64,000 nucleotides of DNA from JBCCMQ01 sp039026235 (GCA_039026235.1 JBCCMQ010000003.1:186001-250000); one strand, 5' to 3'. Positions 1 to 8,287 are shown, counted from the first letter of the stretch. Numbers and translations: made by a program. The notes: generated from the sequence alone by a model not told the origin.

Positions 1-2
1 TG

Positions 3-527
3 GCCGCTTCCGGCGGGTACTGGCTTGCCTGCGCAGGGGACGACATCTGGATCGACCGCACGTCGATTGTCGGCTCGATCGGGGTGATTTCTGCCAGTTT
101 TGGCCTGCATGAATTTATCGGCCGGTTCGGCATCGAACGCCGCGTTCATACGGCCGGCAAATCGAAGAGTTTCATGGACCCGTTTCAGCCGCAGAAGCCA
201 GCCGATGTGAAGCGGATCAAAGCCATCCAGGAACCGATCCACACCGCGTTCATTGATCACGTCAAATCCAGCAGATCCGGCAAGCTTTCAACCGGCACGG
301 ATCTCTTCACAGGAGACGTATGGGTCGGGCAACAAGCACTGGATGTGGGCCTTGCCGACGGCATTGGGCATCTGGTCCCGAAAATGAAAGAGCTCTACGG
401 CGAAAAGACACGCTTCGCCGTCTACGGACAACGCCGGTCGGTCCTGTCCCGGTTTGGGTTGTCGGTCGTGGGCGATCTGGCCGGCTTTGCAGAAGAGCGT
501 GCGCTTTATGCGCGCTACGGTCTCTGA
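3..527 (+). CDS. S49 family signal-peptide peptidase (SppA/SohB-like), 5'-truncated by the window edge
   Basis: The frame is open from the first bases and ends at a TGA, giving the last 174 residues of an S49 serine protease. The family cleaves leftover signal peptides or membrane-protein fragments at the inner membrane with a Ser-Lys dyad. The nucleophile is visible as S3 in AASGGYW at the very start of the fragment. K55 in TAGKSKSFMDPF lies 52 residues downstream, which is the Ser-to-Lys spacing of the Bacillus SppA dyad. The N-terminal membrane anchor lies outside the window. The stop overlaps the start of the next small gene. Identification is strong; the sub-class (SppA or SohB) is not decidable from this fragment. 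Confidence 0.9.
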   Translation, partial: AASGGYWLACAGDDIWIDRTSIVGSIGVISASFGLHEFIGRFGIERRVHTAGKSKSFMDPFQPQKPADVKRIKAIQEPIHTAFIDHVKSSRSGKLSTGTDLFTGDVWVGQQALDVGLADGIGHLVPKMKELYGEKTRFAVYGQRRSVLSRFGLSVVGDLAGFAEERALYARYGL

Positions 528-690
528 GTTGATTGTAAAGATCGTCAGTCTTTTTCTGATCGGGATGGCTGTCCTGGCCATGTTCGGGCGTCTGCGCTTG
601 CCCGGCGGAACGAAGTTTTCGCGTACCAAGTGCCGGGCTTGCGGGCGGTTTCGCATCGGTAAAGGCCCCTGTCCCTGCGGCCAGGCGTAA
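508..690 (+). CDS. small zinc-ribbon membrane peptide, function unknown
   Basis: A 60-residue protein whose ATG overlaps the end of the S49 peptidase gene. A TTG at 529 is an alternative start that would give 53 residues. The N-terminal half (VKIVSLFLIGMAVLAMFG) is one predicted transmembrane helix. The C-terminal half carries CRACG followed by CPCG, the Cys pairs of a small zinc ribbon, and is rich in Arg and Lys, so it should sit in the cytoplasm. The tight overlap suggests co-translation with the protease, and it is followed six bases later by the antiporter gene. I do not know a function. The composition and coupling make it a likely real gene rather than chance. Confidence 0.6.
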   Translation: MRATVSELIVKIVSLFLIGMAVLAMFGRLRLPGGTKFSRTKCRACGRFRIGKGPCPCGQA

Positions 691-696
691 CCTGCA

Positions 697-1662
697 GTGA
701 GCGTCGTCTACCTTCTGCTCGGTCTGGCCATTTTGCTTTTGGCGGGCGACGCGCTGGTCAAGGGGGCGGTCAACCTCAGCCTGAGGCTGGGCATCCCGGC
801 TCTGATTGTCAGCCTGACAATTATTGCCTTCGGCACCTCGTCGCCGGAATTGCTTATCTCAATCAATGCCGTCACCACGGGCGTGCCGGGACTGGCGCTT
901 GGTAACGTCGTTGGCTCCAACACGGCGAATATTCTGCTGGTTCTGGGCGTTCCGGCACTCTTGAGCGGGTTGACGACCTCTGAATGCGACAGCCGCAAGA
1001 CCTATGTTTTCATGCTCGCAGCTTCGGTCCTGTTCATTGCCGTTTGCTTTCTTGGACCGATCATCTGGGTGCACGGCTTGATCCTGCTTGCAGCGCTGGC
1101 CTTTATCCTTGGCGACGCATTCGTTGAGGCACGCGCCCACCACGCCGAAGGCAAGAACAGCGAAGAAGAGATGCTGGATGAACTTGATGGGGCGGAGCCT
1201 GACATGCCGCTCTACCGGATCTCGATCTATATTGTCCTGGGTCTTATCGGCTTGCCGCTCGGGGCGGATCTTCTCATCGACGGAGCCGTCGATATCGCCC
1301 GAGCCATAGGTGCCAGCGAGTCCGTGATCGGGCTGACCCTGGTGGCGCTTGGGACGTCCCTGCCGGAACTGGCAACAACCGTCATGGCTGCGCGGCGCAA
1401 TCAGGCCGACGTGGCGCTGGGCAACGTCATCGGCTCAAACATGTTCAACGTTCTCGCGATCATTAGCGTGGCCAGTTTTTTCGGCGGGATCCCTGTTGAT
1501 CCCAAGTTCCTCTACATCGATTTGTGGGTCATGTTGCTTGCCTCGCTGATTTTGATTCCATTCGTTTTTGGGGGTCGCGATATGTCTCGCTTACTGGGTC
1601 TGGGTCTGACGACCCTTTATCTGATCTACGTGTTCGGCTTAATCGTCGGACGGGCCGGGTAA
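697..1662 (+). CDS. calcium/sodium antiporter (YrbG-type CaCA family)
   Basis: Inner-membrane cation antiporter of 321 residues with a GTG start. It has the internal duplication of the Ca2+/cation antiporter family. The alpha-1 repeat carries AFGTSSPELL at about residues 45-53 followed by GNVVGSN. The alpha-2 repeat carries ALGTSLPELA near residue 219 followed by GNVIGSN. About ten hydrophobic helices flank an acidic cytoplasmic loop (NSEEEMLDELDGAE), as in YrbG. Family members exchange Ca2+ for Na+ or H+; the actual ions here are inferred. Its stop codon TAA shares one base with the ATG of the following reductase gene, so the two are probably co-translated. Confidence 0.9.
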   Translation: MSVVYLLLGLAILLLAGDALVKGAVNLSLRLGIPALIVSLTIIAFGTSSPELLISINAVTTGVPGLALGNVVGSNTANILLVLGVPALLSGLTTSECDSRKTYVFMLAASVLFIAVCFLGPIIWVHGLILLAALAFILGDAFVEARAHHAEGKNSEEEMLDELDGAEPDMPLYRISIYIVLGLIGLPLGADLLIDGAVDIARAIGASESVIGLTLVALGTSLPELATTVMAARRNQADVALGNVIGSNMFNVLAIISVASFFGGIPVDPKFLYIDLWVMLLASLILIPFVFGGRDMSRLLGLGLTTLYLIYVFGLIVGRAG

Positions 1663-2447
1663 TGGCGGAAGGCGTTGCACTTGTGACCGGCGCCGGTGTG
1701 CGTCTGGGACGCGCCATGGCGCTTTTCCTGGCCGACCAGGGTTATGACGTCGCCGTCCATTATGCATCATCGAAGGAAGCGGCCGAAGAGGTGGTCGCAT
1801 TAATCGAAGCGAAGGGGCGCAGGGCCTGTGCGCTCGACGCGGATCTCTTGCATGACGTAGCTTGCGAAACGCTGCTTCCGCGCGCGTCCGAGGCGATGGA
1901 TAGACCCGTCACGGTTCTGGTCAACAATGCGTCGATCTTCGAATACGACACGCTTGCGTCGGCCACGCGCACCAGTTGGGACCGGCACATTGGATCGAAT
2001 CTACGTGCGCCGTTTGTTTTGACCCAGGCCCTTGCGGCCCAGGTGCCTCCTGCAGTCACCGATGCAAATGGCGAACCCATGGCGTCGGGTCTTGTCGTCA
2101 ATATGATCGATCAGCGGGTACGTAAGATCACGCCCCATTTCATGACATACACACTTGCAAAGATGGGTCTTTGGGCATTCACCCAGTCGGCGGCCCAGGC
2201 GCTGGCGCCGAATGTGCGCGTGAACGCAATCGGGCCGGGGCCCGCAATGCAGGGCGTCCGCCAGTCGGCCAAGAACTTCAACGACCAGCGCGCGGCAACT
2301 ATATTGGAACGGGGAACCGATCCGGATGAGATCTGCCGCGCGTTGGGATTCCTGCTGGACGTGCCCGGGGTCACCGGCCAATTAATATGTGTCGATGGCG
2401 GACAACACCTGGCATGGCAGACGCCGGACGTGCTTGGCGTAGAGTAG
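1662..2447 (+). CDS. SDR family NAD(P)-dependent oxidoreductase, pteridine-reductase-like
   Basis: A cytoplasmic short-chain dehydrogenase of 261 residues. The ATG at 1662 was chosen because it overlaps the antiporter stop and sits directly before the Rossmann strand. The cofactor motif is TGAGVRLGR at residues 9-17. The Arg where classical SDRs have Gly is the TGxxxRxG signature of pteridine reductases (PTR1/FolM group). NNAS follows near residue 91, and the catalytic Tyr163 and Lys167 lie in YTLAK. The C-terminal IGPGPAMQG region is also typical. This suggests reduction of a dihydropterin, but the substrate is inferred only. Neighbouring molybdopterin genes (moaD, moaE) lie 3 kb downstream. 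Confidence 0.8.
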   Translation: MAEGVALVTGAGVRLGRAMALFLADQGYDVAVHYASSKEAAEEVVALIEAKGRRACALDADLLHDVACETLLPRASEAMDRPVTVLVNNASIFEYDTLASATRTSWDRHIGSNLRAPFVLTQALAAQVPPAVTDANGEPMASGLVVNMIDQRVRKITPHFMTYTLAKMGLWAFTQSAAQALAPNVRVNAIGPGPAMQGVRQSAKNFNDQRAATILERGTDPDEICRALGFLLDVPGVTGQLICVDGGQHLAWQTPDVLGVE

Positions 2448-2544
2448 GCGCGCCGGCGGTGGGAAAAGCGGTCACTGCCAAAGTTGTGCACCGCCGTCAC
2501 ATACGTCACAAAACCGTTATGATTCTTTTAACCTTTTCAATGTT

Positions 2545-2574
2545 TTGGCTAGGGAAAAAGTTTTTCTTTATTGT
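2545..2574 (+). promoter_or_regulatory. possible promoter for uvrC
   Basis: TTGGCT at 2545-2550, an 18-base spacer rich in A and T, then TATTGT at 2569-2574. Each hexamer matches 4 of 6 consensus sigma-70 positions. It is about 180 bases before uvrC. This is motif matching by eye only. Confidence 0.3.
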
Positions 2575-2616
2575 TTTCAAGCAATTGGAAATGCGCCTAA
2601 TTTTTGGGCATGTTAA

Positions 2617-2628
2617 TGAACGCGTTCA
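2617..2628. promoter_or_regulatory. 12-base palindrome TGAACGCGTTCA
   Basis: A perfect inverted repeat just downstream of the AT-rich tract before uvrC. It could be an operator. It is not the alphaproteobacterial LexA site, which is a direct repeat GTTC-N7-GTTC. Confidence 0.25.
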
Positions 2629-2671
2629 ATTCAAACACAAAATTCTCGGCAAGCCTTCTGTATCCGCAGAC

Positions 2672-2680
2672 TTATCCACA
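2672..2680 (+). promoter_or_regulatory. DnaA-box-like nonamer TTATCCACA
   Basis: An exact match to the DnaA consensus TTATNCACA between the palindrome and uvrC. A single box near an AT-rich tract does not make an origin; one exact match in 64 kb is compatible with chance. A weaker relative, TGTGGATAG, lies at 10813-10821. Confidence 0.3.
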
Positions 2681-2754
2681 GAAACTCTGGACATGTTTTT
2701 GCTTGCTCCTGGCGCCGTGCCGGTGCAGCCCAATGCAGAATCGAACGACGCGCC

Positions 2755-4659
2755 ATGACAAATCGGATCGAAACCTCTTCATCACAGAAAGAGACACCGC
2801 GCGAGCCTGCGCCGTTGCTGGGGCACGCGCGCATACAGAGCTACCTGAATGCCCTGGAAGCGTCGCCCGGTGTGTACCGGATGCTCGATGCAACCGGCCG
2901 TGTTCTCTACGTCGGCAAAGCACGAAACCTGAAAGCACGTGTTTCAAGCTACGCCCGGCCGGCTGGACACAGCCCACGGATTGCGCGGATGATCCGCGAC
3001 ACGGCCTCAATGATGTTTCTGACCACACGCACGGAAACTGAGGCGCTGCTTCTTGAGCAGAACCTGATCAAGCAGCTCAAGCCCAAGTACAACGTGCTGC
3101 TGCGGGACGATAAGTCGTTTCCATACATCTTCATTTCGACCGAGCATGACTTCCCGCGCATCGAAAAGCACCGGGGCGCCAAGGCGCGCAAAGGGCATTA
3201 CTACGGGCCCTTTGCCAGCGCGGGCGCGGTCAACAGAACGCTAAACACGCTGCAAAAGGTGTTTCTGTTGCGAAGCTGTACGGACAAAGAGGTCGAGGCC
3301 GGCAACCGCCCCTGTCTGAACTATCACCTGAAACGGTGTGCGGGCCCCTGTGGTGGCAAGATATCCAAAGAGGATTACGCCAAACTGGTAAAGGCGGCCG
3401 AAGACTTTCTTAGGGGGCGTTCGACGGAAGCGCACGACGTTCTGAAGAAGCAGATGGCCGAAGCGTCAGACGCGCTTGAATTCGAACGCGCGGCGTCTCT
3501 CCGCGACCGTATTCGCGCATTGACACAGGTTCAGACCGCACAGGGGATCAACCCCCGCGGTGTGCGCGAGGCGGATATCATCGCTTTGCATATGGAGGGC
3601 GGCCAGGCTTGCGTGCAGGTCTTTTTTATCCGCGCAAACCAGAACTGGGGAAATAAGGATTACTACCCACGTATCGGCGGCGACGATATAGGCGCCTCGG
3701 AAGTACTGCAGGCCTTCGTCGGCCAGTTCTACGGCGACAAGGTGCCGCCGCGTCTGATTCTGCTGAGCCACCCCGCCGAAGACCAGGACTTGCTGGCCGA
3801 GGCCCTGGGCGAAAAGGCGGGCAGAAAGGTGCAGATCATCGTTCCGCAACGCGGTGAAAAGGCAGAGCTTGTCCACAACGCTTTGCGAAACGCGCATGAA
3901 AGCCTTGATCGGCGTCTTGCGGAAACAGCGACGCAGGCAAAGCTGCTGCGCGGTCTGGCCGAGGCTTTTGGTCTGGAGCGCCAGCCCAAGCGGATTGAGG
4001 TGTACGACAACAGCCACATTCAAGGAGCCCACGCCGTCGGCGCGATGATCGTGGCAGGACCCGAAGGCTTTGAAAGAGCCAGCTACCGTAAGTTCAACAT
4101 CGCAGGCACGGATCTGACACCCGGCGATGACTTTGGCATGATGAAAGAGGTTCTGACGCGCCGGTTCAAACGGCTGCTCAAAGAAGATGCCGCGCGGGAA
4201 TCGGGAACGTGGCCCGACCTGCTTCTTATCGACGGCGGTGCCGGGCAGGTAAGTGCGGTGCATCAAATCATGGTTGAGCTTGGGGTTGAGAGTATTCCCA
4301 TGGTCGGTGTCGCCAAGGGTGTCGACCGCGATGCGGGCAAGGAAGAGTTTTACCGCATCGGTAAGCAGCCGATGGCGCTGCGTCATAACGATCCGGTCCT
4401 TTACTTCATTCAGCGGATGCGGGACGAAGCGCACCGTTTCGCCATCGGCGCACACCGGGCCAAGCGGTCCAAGGCAGTCGGCGCGACACCGCTTGACGAC
4501 ATTCCTGGTGTCGGTGCCATGCGCAAGCGTGCGTTGCTGGCCCATTTCGGCTCGGCCAAGGCGGTCAGCCGTGCAAATCTGGCCGATCTGAAGGCCGTCG
4601 ACGGGGTATCAGAAGGGCTGGCGGAGAAGATATATAATTTCTTTCATGAGGCCGGCTAA
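2755..4659 (+). CDS. uvrC: excinuclease ABC subunit UvrC
   Basis: The 634-residue nuclease of nucleotide-excision repair, which cuts the damaged strand on both sides of a UvrB-marked lesion. The order of domains is complete. A GIY-YIG nuclease starts near residue 38 (GVYRMLDATGRVLYVGKARN). The UVR segment that contacts UvrB is near 222-260 (DALEFERAASLRDRI). The RNase-H-like second nuclease starts near 414 (EVYDNSHIQGAHAVGAM), with LIDGGAGQ further on. The helix-hairpin-helix pair DDIPGVGAMRKRALLAHFG follows from about 579. Length is slightly above the usual 600-620 because of an N-terminal extension. pgsA follows after 45 bases in the same direction. Confidence 0.97.
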   Translation: MTNRIETSSSQKETPREPAPLLGHARIQSYLNALEASPGVYRMLDATGRVLYVGKARNLKARVSSYARPAGHSPRIARMIRDTASMMFLTTRTETEALLLEQNLIKQLKPKYNVLLRDDKSFPYIFISTEHDFPRIEKHRGAKARKGHYYGPFASAGAVNRTLNTLQKVFLLRSCTDKEVEAGNRPCLNYHLKRCAGPCGGKISKEDYAKLVKAAEDFLRGRSTEAHDVLKKQMAEASDALEFERAASLRDRIRALTQVQTAQGINPRGVREADIIALHMEGGQACVQVFFIRANQNWGNKDYYPRIGGDDIGASEVLQAFVGQFYGDKVPPRLILLSHPAEDQDLLAEALGEKAGRKVQIIVPQRGEKAELVHNALRNAHESLDRRLAETATQAKLLRGLAEAFGLERQPKRIEVYDNSHIQGAHAVGAMIVAGPEGFERASYRKFNIAGTDLTPGDDFGMMKEVLTRRFKRLLKEDAARESGTWPDLLLIDGGAGQVSAVHQIMVELGVESIPMVGVAKGVDRDAGKEEFYRIGKQPMALRHNDPVLYFIQRMRDEAHRFAIGAHRAKRSKAVGATPLDDIPGVGAMRKRALLAHFGSAKAVSRANLADLKAVDGVSEGLAEKIYNFFHEAG

Positions 4660-4704
4660 GTTTTCGAGGTTTCCATCCGCAATTCTGACGCGGTAGATAG
4701 CGCC

Positions 4705-5373
4705 ATGACCTGGACACTTCCGAACGTTCTGACGCTGTTGCGGTTACTGGCTGCGCCCGGGGTTGCGGTCATGTTTCTTTACTTCACGCGGCCCTATGCG
4801 GATTGGTTTGCTCTGATCCTTTTTGTGCTTGCCGCGGCTACGGATTGGTTCGACGGCTATCTTGCTCGCGCTTGGAAGCAGGAGTCCCGTTTTGGGGCAA
4901 TGCTGGATCCAATCGCCGATAAGGCAATGGTCGTCATCGCGCTTCTTGTGATCACTGGCTACGCCGGGATGAACCCCTGGATCCTTTTGCCCGCGACATT
5001 GATCTTGTTTCGCGAGGTCTTCGTGTCGGGCCTCAGGGAATACCTTGGCAACGAAGCCGGCACGCTCAAGGTGACGTTCCTGGCAAAGTGGAAGACGACA
5101 CTGCAGATGATTGCCATCGCTGTACTGTTTTCGACCGGCGCCTTCGAGCACTATTTTGGGATGCAGACCTTCGGAATGGATGCGGCCCTGGTGCAGAGTA
5201 TCCTGCTGGGCGAGGTTCCTGACGAGCTGGGGCTGAGATGGAAATACGCCGGTCTGATCTATAGCTGGTACATTGGGGTGGCGCTGCTTTGGTTGGCAGC
5301 GACACTGACAGTCGTTACCGGTGCAGATTACTTGCGCAAGGCAATGCCCTTTCTGAAAGAAAGCACATCATGA
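4705..5373 (+). CDS. pgsA: CDP-diacylglycerol--glycerol-3-phosphate 3-phosphatidyltransferase
   Basis: Inner-membrane enzyme making phosphatidylglycerol-phosphate, the committed step to phosphatidylglycerol and cardiolipin. The CDP-alcohol phosphotransferase signature DG-x2-AR-x8-G-x3-D-x3-D is fully present at about residues 49-67 (DGYLAR, then GAMLDPIAD). Several transmembrane helices surround it. At 222 residues it is longer than the 182-residue E. coli enzyme; the extra part is a C-terminal segment between the last helices. Its TGA overlaps the ATG of moaD (ATGA), so phospholipid and molybdopterin genes share a transcript here. Confidence 0.93.
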   Translation: MTWTLPNVLTLLRLLAAPGVAVMFLYFTRPYADWFALILFVLAAATDWFDGYLARAWKQESRFGAMLDPIADKAMVVIALLVITGYAGMNPWILLPATLILFREVFVSGLREYLGNEAGTLKVTFLAKWKTTLQMIAIAVLFSTGAFEHYFGMQTFGMDAALVQSILLGEVPDELGLRWKYAGLIYSWYIGVALLWLAATLTVVTGADYLRKAMPFLKESTS

Positions 5374-5618
5374 TAGATGTGCTTTATTTTGCATGGGTGC
5401 GCGAAAGGATCGGTATTCCGAAAGAGCGGATTGAAACCGACGCCACGACAGTCGCAGGGCTGGTGGAAGAGCTTCGAGCGCGCGAAGAACGATATGCTTT
5501 GGCGTTCGCCGATACGACAGCCTTGCGGGTCGCGCTCGATCAAGAGCTTTCGCACTTCGACGCCCCGATCAAAGGCGTGCGCGAGGTTGCTTTCTTCCCG
5601 CCCATGACCGGCGGCTGA
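5370..5618 (+). CDS. moaD: molybdopterin converting factor small subunit MoaD
   Basis: An 82-residue ubiquitin-fold protein ending in the diagnostic Gly-Gly (PMTGG), which is adenylated and thiocarboxylated to donate sulfur to precursor Z (cPMP). The start ATG at 5370 overlaps the pgsA stop. Sequence features include the N-terminal beta strand IDVLYFAWVRERIG and the usual short family length. It works with MoaE, the next gene, in molybdopterin synthase. The two genes overlap as TGATG, consistent with 1:1 production. Confidence 0.93.
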   Translation: MIDVLYFAWVRERIGIPKERIETDATTVAGLVEELRAREERYALAFADTTALRVALDQELSHFDAPIKGVREVAFFPPMTGG

Positions 5619-6079
5619 TGGTGCGGATCGTAATTCAGGAAGCACCCTTCGACTTCGGTGCCGAGGCCGATCAATTTGCCGCAAGCCGGTCGGATGTCGG
5701 TGCTGTCGTGACCTTTACAGGCGTGGTCCGGAATCTAGATGGCGAGGACCTGACCGCGATGGAGATAGAGCACTATCCAAGCATGACCGAGCGAGCGCTG
5801 ACCCGGATTGCGCAAGAGGCATCCGACAAGTGGGATCTTTTGGATTGCCTGATCATCCACCGCCATGGGCGGTTAAGTGCGGGCGAGCGGATCATGATGG
5901 TGGCAACCGCCGCGGCCCACCGTGCAGCCGCCTTCGCGGCGGCTGAATTCCTGATGGACTATCTGAAATCCCGCGCGCCCTTTTGGAAGAAGGAACATGC
6001 CAGTGGCGCAGCCAAATGGGTGCGGGCGAAAGACGAAGACGAAGAGGCGCTTAGGCGCTGGCAGCCAAAACCGGATTAG
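5618..6079 (+). CDS. moaE: molybdopterin synthase catalytic subunit MoaE
   Basis: The 153-residue large subunit of molybdopterin synthase, which inserts two sulfurs from MoaD into cPMP to make the dithiolene. Family motifs are present in order: EIEHYPSMTERAL, IIHRHGRLSAGE, and the active-site stretch KSRAPFWKKEH near residues 117-127, which supplies the catalytic lysines. It overlaps moaD by one base (TGATG). The stop is convergent with, and overlaps by four bases, the stop of the minus-strand coiled-coil gene. Confidence 0.95.
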   Translation: MVRIVIQEAPFDFGAEADQFAASRSDVGAVVTFTGVVRNLDGEDLTAMEIEHYPSMTERALTRIAQEASDKWDLLDCLIIHRHGRLSAGERIMMVATAAAHRAAAFAAAEFLMDYLKSRAPFWKKEHASGAAKWVRAKDEDEEALRRWQPKPD

Positions 6080-6402
6080 CCTGCTTCGTTCTCGCTTAGG
6101 CGCGCGCGCAGATCTTCGGCTTCGCGCCGCGCTTCGCGCAGGCCTTCCATTGTCGCACTCAACTCGGCTTCGGTCTGGGTTAGGCGACGCTTTAGGCCGT
6201 CTTCTACCTCTTCGGCCTTCAGAATTGCGCGGTCGCGGGCTTCTTCGGCGTCGTGAAGCTGTTGGGCCAGGTTGTCGAGCTCTCCCATATCGGCGCGACT
6301 GACCCGGGTGAAACGCTGGACCAACCAGCTTGCGAACCACCCGGCGGCAAACGCAACAAACAGGACGATGGTCGTGGCGACGATAAGCTCAGTTCTGTTC
6401 AC
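6076..6402 (-). CDS. small membrane-anchored coiled-coil protein, function unknown
   Basis: A 108-residue protein with a GTG start at 6402 that overlaps the end of the upstream OmpA-domain gene by 14 bases. Residues about 5-26 form one transmembrane helix (IVATTIVLFVAFAAGWFASWL). The rest is a long heptad-like, Glu/Arg-rich helix (LDNLAQQLHDAEEARDRAI and onward) expected to form a cytoplasmic coiled coil. I do not recognise the family. Overlap with the OmpA-domain gene suggests the two proteins act together at the inner membrane, perhaps as an envelope organiser, but that is inference. Confidence 0.75.
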   Translation of the reverse strand: MNRTELIVATTIVLFVAFAAGWFASWLVQRFTRVSRADMGELDNLAQQLHDAEEARDRAILKAEEVEDGLKRRLTQTEAELSATMEGLREARREAEDLRARLSENEAG

Positions 6403-8287
6403 TGGGTTCCTCCGTGTCCTCGCTGGTCGTCGATTCCCCATCCGCGTTTGCCGGCTCATCCTCTTCGCTCGAAGGAACGGCGGTTTCACTTTGCAAGCGG
6501 AATTCTATTCGTCGGTTCGCTTCGCGACCGCTTTCTGTGGAATTGTCGGCGATGGGCTCGGTTTCGCCATAGCCCTTTCCCACCATGTTCCCGACCCGCA
6601 CGCGTCTGGCCAGAAGCGCGTCGATCACGGCCTCGGCGCGGGCCTGGCTCAGGGCAAGGTTCATCGATTCCCGGCCCTGACTATCGGTGTGGCCTGCCAC
6701 CTCGATCTTAACCGCATCGCAGTCTTCCAGGCCTTCGGCAAGAAGATCGATGAGGCCAAGCGCGTCCGCGCGGATCGTTGCCTCGCCTGGATCGAAGGTG
6801 ATTTTGGTGTCTGCCTGCACCTGGTTCAGGCGTTCGACGCATTCGTCCGCTGTTGGCAGTCCGGCCAATGGGTCGAGAGAGGCGATATAATTCACACTGA
6901 TATCGTAATCGCCCGTTCCCAGCCGTTCAGAAAGCAATCGTGCGATTTCTGAACTGGCCGATTTGTTGCCAGTCAGTCCAGATACGGTGATTTGTTCCGG
7001 CGCCACCACAACGCTGCCCTGGTCAAGAATGGCCAGGACTTCCAGACCTGTCAGCACCCTTACGGACCAGCCTTGCGGAAGTCCCGAGGCGGTGCGTGTT
7101 GCCTGGTAAACCTGGTCCACACCAAACCGCGCCTGAGCAAGACCCGAGACGGTGCCGCGCATCAGCGGATCCGCCACCAGACCGCGAAGCTGAACCAAGC
7201 CTTCGGGTGAAAGTGTTGCCAGAAACTCCGGATCAGTCGCGACCTCACTGCTTTCCGGTGGCAGGCGCTTTGCGTTCAGGGAAAAAACCGGCGGCAGGGC
7301 GGCTTCCAACTCACCAACCGCCCGGTCGAAAACACCCTGCGACGTCGTTGCAGGTGTGATCAGGCTGACGTCCGCATCCGAAAAGGTCAGGTTCCCTTCG
7401 GTCATGTCCGCAAGGGCGCCTATTCCGGCAACCACAGCCTCGGCCCAGCGGGGAGACGGAACGCCCAAACCCAGCACGCAGTCCGCCCGGCCCTTCAGTC
7501 CGGCCGCGATTGCCGCTTTGACAATCTCATCCCGCGCCGCATCCGTGTCGGCAGTGCAGGCGTCAAAATGCGGTCCTGTCACATCTTTAACAAACCGCAA
7601 TGTGTAGGGCGCCACGATCGGGCGTGGTGCGGATATGTCCAGCGCCAGAATAAACGAATCCGATGCCTGCTCGGCCAACGTGCGCCGCAGGCTTTGGCGC
7701 TCTTGTTCGCTTTGCGCCAGTGCCGTGATGGATACACGCTGCGCACTGGCAGATATCTTGGACTTGGGCAGGTCCGCCAGTGCGGTAAGGGCAAAATCCA
7801 CCGCTTCGGAAAAACTGGGCGATGGCGGATAGTCCGCTGTCTCTAACAGATCCGTGACAGGTCCCGCATTCTGGATTGCGCCTGCCCGCTGGTAAATCTC
7901 GTCACGGTCAAAGCCGGCAGGGATCAGCCCGATCAGGGAAATGCCGTCTTCGCCACGCAGGATCTCGATCTGAAAATCCGGAGCGACAAGGTCTTTGGGC
8001 CGCTCGACCCAGATCGCGTCCACAAGCCGGCTTGGATCGACGACAGTCGCCGCCGTTGTAAGTGCCCTGAAACGGGCCGGTTCATCTGGTGCCGTGCCAC
8101 TTAGGGTCAGAGTGAGGCCATCACCCGCAAGCTCAACCCAAGATAATCCAGCCAGATCCAACTCGTCCTGCGCGGCATCGACTGACCGCGCTTCGATCAT
8201 GTCTGCGGCAAGCATGGCGATGTAAGCCGCGACCGAAGCAGCAAAGACAAGGACCGACGCCGAAAGGAAGGGACTGGAGTGGCGCAT
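6389..8287 (-). CDS. OmpA-domain protein with N-terminal membrane anchor
   Basis: A 632-residue protein. Residues about 8-28 are one uncleaved-looking hydrophobic helix with no lipobox, so it is probably tethered to the inner membrane with the rest in the periplasm. The middle is a long stretch of alternating strands and helices, with pieces such as LTLTLSGTAPDEPARF that resemble BON-type repeats. The C-terminal OmpA-like peptidoglycan-binding domain spans roughly 495-605, with ITFDPGEATIRADAL, VAGHTDSQGRESMN and the NRRIEFRL ending. A low-complexity acidic tail rich in Glu, Ser and Thr follows. Likely role: linking envelope to peptidoglycan. It is first in a two-gene unit with the coiled-coil peptide. 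Confidence 0.85.
   Translation of the reverse strand: MRHSSPFLSASVLVFAASVAAYIAMLAADMIEARSVDAAQDELDLAGLSWVELAGDGLTLTLSGTAPDEPARFRALTTAATVVDPSRLVDAIWVERPKDLVAPDFQIEILRGEDGISLIGLIPAGFDRDEIYQRAGAIQNAGPVTDLLETADYPPSPSFSEAVDFALTALADLPKSKISASAQRVSITALAQSEQERQSLRRTLAEQASDSFILALDISAPRPIVAPYTLRFVKDVTGPHFDACTADTDAARDEIVKAAIAAGLKGRADCVLGLGVPSPRWAEAVVAGIGALADMTEGNLTFSDADVSLITPATTSQGVFDRAVGELEAALPPVFSLNAKRLPPESSEVATDPEFLATLSPEGLVQLRGLVADPLMRGTVSGLAQARFGVDQVYQATRTASGLPQGWSVRVLTGLEVLAILDQGSVVVAPEQITVSGLTGNKSASSEIARLLSERLGTGDYDISVNYIASLDPLAGLPTADECVERLNQVQADTKITFDPGEATIRADALGLIDLLAEGLEDCDAVKIEVAGHTDSQGRESMNLALSQARAEAVIDALLARRVRVGNMVGKGYGETEPIADNSTESGREANRRIEFRLQSETAVPSSEEDEPANADGESTTSEDTEEPSEQN

Larger units (their letters stand above)
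2448..2754. other. intergenic region upstream of uvrC
   Basis: About 307 bases without a convincing gene. The middle (roughly 2515-2620) is distinctly AT-rich compared with the surrounding sequence. It holds a possible promoter, a 12-base palindrome and a DnaA-box-like nonamer, listed separately. Short reading frames here have no recognisable features. Confidence 0.5.

Noticed and set aside
2617..2628. LexA (SOS) box for uvrC
   Set aside because: The alphaproteobacterial LexA site is a direct repeat GTTC-N7-GTTC; here the halves are inverted and two bases apart.
2448..2754. Chromosomal origin of replication upstream of uvrC
   Set aside because: Only one exact DnaA box is present and no origin-typical neighbours (such as dnaA, hemE, parAB or rpmH) are in the window.
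3466..4545. A 359-codon frame opposite uvrC
   Set aside because: It is entirely antisense to conserved UvrC domains and shows no motifs.
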